Below, piece after piece: positions 48,701-50,040 of a DNA stretch of 50,040 bases. The DNA is from Prevotella sp. (lineage in GTDB: Bacteria; Bacteroidota; Bacteroidia; Bacteroidales; Bacteroidaceae). Made by a program: the position numbers and the translations under genes. The notes under the pieces are model-generated. The model made no database searches, was not told the origin of the DNA, and saw only the letters and a program-made list of their open reading frames with translations. Location: the NCBI GenBank assembly GCA_017449025.1, contig JAFSKJ010000044.1:1-50040 (forward strand), read 5' to 3'. The first letter of the stretch is position 1. The number at the start of each line of letters is the position of its first letter.

Positions 48701-49546
48701 GGCTATCACGGGCACTGACTTGACGAACATGCCCACACAACCGCGCAGGCGCTTGTCAATGCGGCCATGGTTCACAGTGAAATATGCAACCTTCTCCTTC
48801 CGGGTGAGAACGGACATCACATGACCGAAGGCCGCCATGAAGAGCAGGTTGGGCTGAGTGCCGTGGGCATGGCACCAATCGTCGCATTCCTTACGGTCCA
48901 CGTATGCGGAGCGGCGCCCCATCTTGCCCATGGAGCCGGGAGTGCTACGGCTAAGGGTAGCCATCTCAAGGCCACCGAACTTCTTGGCATAGTACTCCTT
49001 GGCACGCTGGTAAGCCTCGGTGCCAAACGATGCCACCTCGTCCTCAGCCGCCTCGTACATGCCGTAGCCCGACGGCTCATAGCGCCCTCCGTCGAATGCC
49101 TTGGCAAACAGATTCAAGAGAATGGGCGAGAAAGACATGCCGTCGCAGATGGTATGGCTCGCGTCGGTGAGCAAGCAATAGCCTTTCTCTGTTTTCACCA
49201 CCTCAAGGCGAAACAGCGGCTCGCCGCTGAAAAGATTGAAGGGACGCACGAAACCGTTGCGCACGTATTCCTGCAGCTCGGCCTCTGTGCTCTCACGCCA
49301 TATCACGGGAATAGTCATCGACGGGTCGCTCCACTGCCGCACATTACCCAAGGCATCAACCATGAAGCGGGTATGCAATTCGGGAACATCGTTGACAATC
49401 GTGTTATAGGTCCTAAGCAAACGCTGGCTGTCAACGGTGGCAGGAATATATATGGTGCTGGGCAGGTTGTATTGTGTAGAATTGGTATGCCGCATGCAGT
49501 GGAGTATCACTCCCAACTGCGACTGCAAAACTGGATAAGTCTTCAT
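42749..49546 (-). CDS. Two-module non-ribosomal peptide synthetase (C-A-T-C-A-T-TE)
   Basis: 2,265 aa from the ATG at 49546, the first in-frame ATG downstream of the promoter; the frame is open to 49624. Domains in order: C1 (about 1-400, SHTICDG with active-site His131); A1 (about 430-900, YTSGSTGQPKG, NAYGPTE, YRTGDLVRW, DNQVKIRGYRIELGEIE, NGKIDRRRL); T1 (Ser955 in SIGLTSLTAM); C2 (about 1010-1400, HHIINDG with His1135); A2 (about 1440-1910, YTSGSTGKPKG, NVYGPTE, YHSGDLCRW, DNQVKLRGFRIELGEIE); T2 (Ser1981 in LGLTSIGAI); thioesterase (about 2020-2265, GYSFGG with Ser2105, and a late DDHHLN that can supply the His). All core motifs look intact, with no epimerase, methylase or reductase. The product should be a dipeptide, perhaps N-acylated because module 1 begins with a C domain, or a cyclised dipeptide, released by the TE. 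Exporter genes follow 16 bases downstream. No MbtH-like gene or phosphopantetheinyl transferase is in the window. Confidence 0.93.
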   Translation of the reverse strand: MKTYPVLQSQLGVILHCMRHTNSTQYNLPSTIYIPATVDSQRLLRTYNTIVNDVPELHTRFMVDALGNVRQWSDPSMTIPVIWRESTEAELQEYVRNGFVRPFNLFSGEPLFRLEVVKTEKGYCLLTDASHTICDGMSFSPILLNLFAKAFDGGRYEPSGYGMYEAAEDEVASFGTEAYQRAKEYYAKKFGGLEMATLSRSTPGSMGKMGRRSAYVDRKECDDWCHAHGTQPNLLFMAAFGHVMSVLTRKEKVAYFTVNHGRIDKRLRGCVGMFVKSVPVIADARPDMTVTEFIKSQRTELMSTIRYGTYPFSHFCLDLGMTPGIMFNFQALPEMEEMLHLSEGDISAVQPVRGDMDTDIGVLIFFKGSDYEIRVESSLAMNDEATMQMVADAIRATVLNMMAAPDACLRDIAITSREEREPLLALGAGEHLDYDTADTMVSLFRKQAAKTPDAIAVVFEERMLTYRQLDEITDRLASHLVEHYGVQQEEAVGVMVDRSELMPIYSMAVMKAGAAYMPLDFKFPADRLQYMCDDASVRLILSEGNRVSQSLPTFQGQVFLAETLPEVQPSAVSLPQPQSAGRFVILYTSGSTGQPKGVALEHRNIVNFCHWYIKEAGITPSDRLLAFSNYGFDTHMMDLYPAIFSGASTYIVSSEMRMDVIAMNSYMEANNITIAFMTTQIGYLFATSLSNRSLRLLVVAGEKLNPMKKPAFLVQNAYGPTESFVTTFYNIEHDYDSSLIGRPLANYQLYIVDRNMQLLPRGAAGELVVGGVGVARGYLHPAEKDAHKFTEFMGGHCYRTGDLVRWADDGNLEFLGRIDNQVKIRGYRIELGEIEACAAKYEGIALAAVVVHDGQTICLYYTSDGAIDEDALRQYLASHLAGYMVPTAYVKLPTMPLNANGKIDRRRLPKPEVSIEEIVAPETEMEQRLFDLVAEQLQTTQFGVTTDLVSIGLTSLTAMRLSMLATQRYSVALTVNDILTTPTVRQLATIAEKNAQADIVDLLTYYRDQDYYPLTENQRGIYIDWEMNRNTTQYNLPTAIRLGHLDAERMADALRKVVDAHGYLKTRLAYHDGDIVQQRRYDAEAEVLLRDLDNEPDRAFFQQRVRPFNLFDDNLYRIEVYRWQDSVYLFRDFHHIINDGLSDAAFYRDVLTAYSGGEVQPEAVTAFDFAIYEQELRNESRYAEAGEYFSRLLDGMESASFPHSSHTDSTDRKAATVTASISSGSTIDEACRRMGITASSYFQTVLAQVLHRLTRQESIALATVSGGRSLSQMENMTGMFVKTIPMTSTSGTSGETFAEAAARMHRQSIETVARDFYPLTAMVEQSGFRPEILFAFNSGIYDSVDIPFGTDVELITLELDTQKLPIEMMAYNDRKGAYHLHVSYDTALYSQPDMQALADAIVTYAQNATKAGVTLADIEMTTAEERKALVELGTGIQMDIDITKTFVDAFEECAAKMPDNVAVVDRDGQLTYREMSHRSNVMARQLIDAGVQPNDFVCVMLDRFKEFPLSVLAIHKAGAAYTPMDLEYPNDRLQYMLENSESKVLITSHSVLESKRAEGEFESGNVQTLFIDDMDFCVEAAPVNLATPDNLAYMIYTSGSTGKPKGAVLHHAGLWNFINVIIGAERLTAADRIEGHRSFSFDAHIEDMFPILTLGGSFHVMPTEIRKDLAAIREFLLSHQITGGGFTTSIASLLLSSYDDLPMRFMTAGGEKLSGVYSDNVEIINVYGPTECTCDTSYYSIPPGKHVENIPIGKPVANTWNFIVDGYGNMVPRGMVGELCIAGIQVGRGYWRLPERTSQAFADCPFVSVDRWGRKVDMYHSGDLCRWNAQGDIEYIGRMDNQVKLRGFRIELGEIESCAAKYSGMRQVVAMVSKVGDLDILCLYFTADNGKVDTEGLKAFMAERLANYMVPAVFMQLDAMPLNANGKIDRRRLSKPELTLSLENVAPRTEKESELLSIAREVVGRDDFGVTDDLAALGLTSIGAIRMAAMAAAKGIKISVNDMMRRHTIESAFMANSEPGYWVNGYDAAKPVLVVAHGIVFTASMLEKFRLWQEHFSIYAIEPIDEHSDRLFADADFTATISYYAAMLDRDIPATARVFAFIGYSFGGEQAYWLAQRWQQMRGYAANVYMGDSHLRSKSGMAGEEEIAKYMMDFAKEHPEDIETMGIKVTDAQYAETVLQIAVKKLDTVNRLSCDVPFPHYDGRVVLFNALRENTDLEANMARWREVAPRLETADIDDHHLNIAHSNKHNGIVTDCMLRDLKEQQ

Positions 49547-49581
49547 CGTCTCAATTGCTTCCTCATAATTGTTTTCGCCTG

Positions 49582-49613
49582 CAAAATTACTCATTTTCCG
49601 CGAAACAAGCAAA
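49582..49613 (-). promoter_or_regulatory. Promoter of the NRPS-export operon
   Basis: On the minus strand a -33 TTTG (49610-49613) is followed after 20 bases by a -7 TAATTTTG (49582-49589). Transcription would begin near 49575, which excludes the in-frame ATGs at 49624 and 49594 and supports translation from 49546. Confidence 0.75.
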
Positions 49614-49652
49614 GAAAATATCATTTTTATGGAAGCAACAAATAAAAACTAC

Positions 49653-49775
49653 GCGCAGCCGCTCCCCTCCCTTGTAGGGGAGGTGTTGGGGGTGCGATCA
49701 GTATCTTCTTCGCTGTCAGGATGTTACAGACCCCACCCCCGACCCCTCCCCTTGATGGGAGGGGAGTGGCTGCGC
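49653..49775. repeat. Palindromic repeat, family A, copy 3 (full hairpin)
   Basis: Arms 49653-49694 and 49734-49775 (42 bases each) are inverted copies with few mismatches around a 39-base spacer. Each arm contains CTCCCCTCCC-TTGT-AGGGGAGG or similar and a TTGGGGG/CCCCCGA tract. It is intergenic, upstream of the NRPS promoter. Confidence 0.8.
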
Positions 49776-49832
49776 ACAGACTTATCTTCGGATTCTTCAT
49801 GTTCTGACTTGACTTAAAGTGGACTCATAGCT

Positions 49833-50040
49833 AAAGTTTCCCACCCTCATGAAACGCTGCAAATGTAGCCCCGAAGAAGGGATGTTAAGACCACAGGCAG
49901 GGGTGAAACCCCTGCTAAAGATGGCGGGTAAAGAAGCCCTGAAAGGGCGGCAGAATGTTCTTGCGTCCCTTCTGTGGCAAGCCAGCAGAGCTGGAGCGCT
50001 GTCACCCCTACGGGGTTGGGATTACATCCTCCTGTTTACA
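49833..50040. repeat. Repeat family B, long copy at the window end
   Basis: It begins with the 38-base block shared with 14459, then passes through TTAAGACCACAGGCAGGGG and AAGCCCTGAAAGGGC, shared with 19021-19080. Many short palindromes, no reading frame of interest. Together with 49776-49832, which shows nothing recognisable, this fills the gene-free end of the window. Confidence 0.7.

Noticed and set aside
49547-49624. N-terminal extension of the NRPS from the ATG at 49624
   Set aside because: Its codons span the -33/-7 promoter elements; the first ATG downstream of the promoter is at 49546.
1-50040. tRNA, rRNA or complete insertion sequences
   Set aside because: No cloverleaf, rRNA core motif or transposase reading frame was recognised by eye; a tRNAscan/Infernal run would settle it.

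Overview
The window looks like a chromosomal segment of a Bacteroidales member, most likely Prevotellaceae (Prevotella/Segatella/Xylanibacter type). Evidence: TAnnTTTG -7 promoter boxes, some with a TTTG -33 box; many SPII lipoproteins with a Cys-Ser-(Asp)n start; Por/T9SS-like C-terminal sorting tails; BACON, MACPF, DUF6261 and DUF4491 type proteins; and polyvalent-protein-kinase and HicAB/PIN toxin modules. No rRNA, tRNA, CRISPR array or complete insertion sequence was seen.

Layout. 1-2.3 kb: a broken AAA-ATPase/DUF1703 gene running into a palindromic repeat, and a VanX-like D-Ala-D-Ala dipeptidase lipoprotein. 2.3-13.8 kb: a three-gene minus-strand operon (BspA-like surface protein, 50-aa peptide, 3,372-aa LamG/Fn3-like giant exoprotein). 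13.8-14.6 kb: gene-free DNA rich in hairpins. 14.7-20.4 kb: a TPR-TM-SpoIIE phosphatase convergent with a pair of receptor lipoproteins, a BMP-type binding protein and a branched-chain-binding-protein/C13 (legumain-like) peptidase fusion. 20.5-21.7 kb: ParE-like and HicAB toxin-antitoxin pairs. 21.7-23.1 kb: repeats and a DUF6261 gene. 23.2-27.3 kb: three lipoproteins in a row (hypothetical, PTP-like phytase, BACON-MACPF perforin-like). 27.3-28.4 kb: PIN toxin/antitoxin and a small conserved protein. 28.5-30 kb: small membrane protein, repeats and a stand-alone polyvalent-type kinase.

30-37.2 kb: a sensory operon of two hybrid receptors (SBP_bac_3-TM-PAS-HisKA-HATPase), the first of which has lost its phospho-acceptor His, followed by a lipoprotein TPR-TM-AraC regulator; no receiver domain is encoded. 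37.4-49.6 kb: a compact minus-strand operon with a good promoter (49582-49613): a two-module NRPS (C-A-T-C-A-T-TE), two FtsX/MacB-type permeases, a membrane-fusion adaptor, a TolC-type outer-membrane factor and possibly a DUF4491 protein. This reads as a self-contained biosynthesis-plus-export locus for a small peptide, but the exporter ATPase is absent. It is the best candidate in the window for an undescribed system.

Overlaid on the genes is an unusual load of palindromic and short tandem repeats, several inserted in frame inside coding sequences (AAA-ATPase, BMP lipoprotein C-terminus, SpoIIE phosphatase, TolC signal peptide, C13 protein, histidine kinase). There is also a pair of ~203-bp elements whose hairpin arms differ by compensatory changes.
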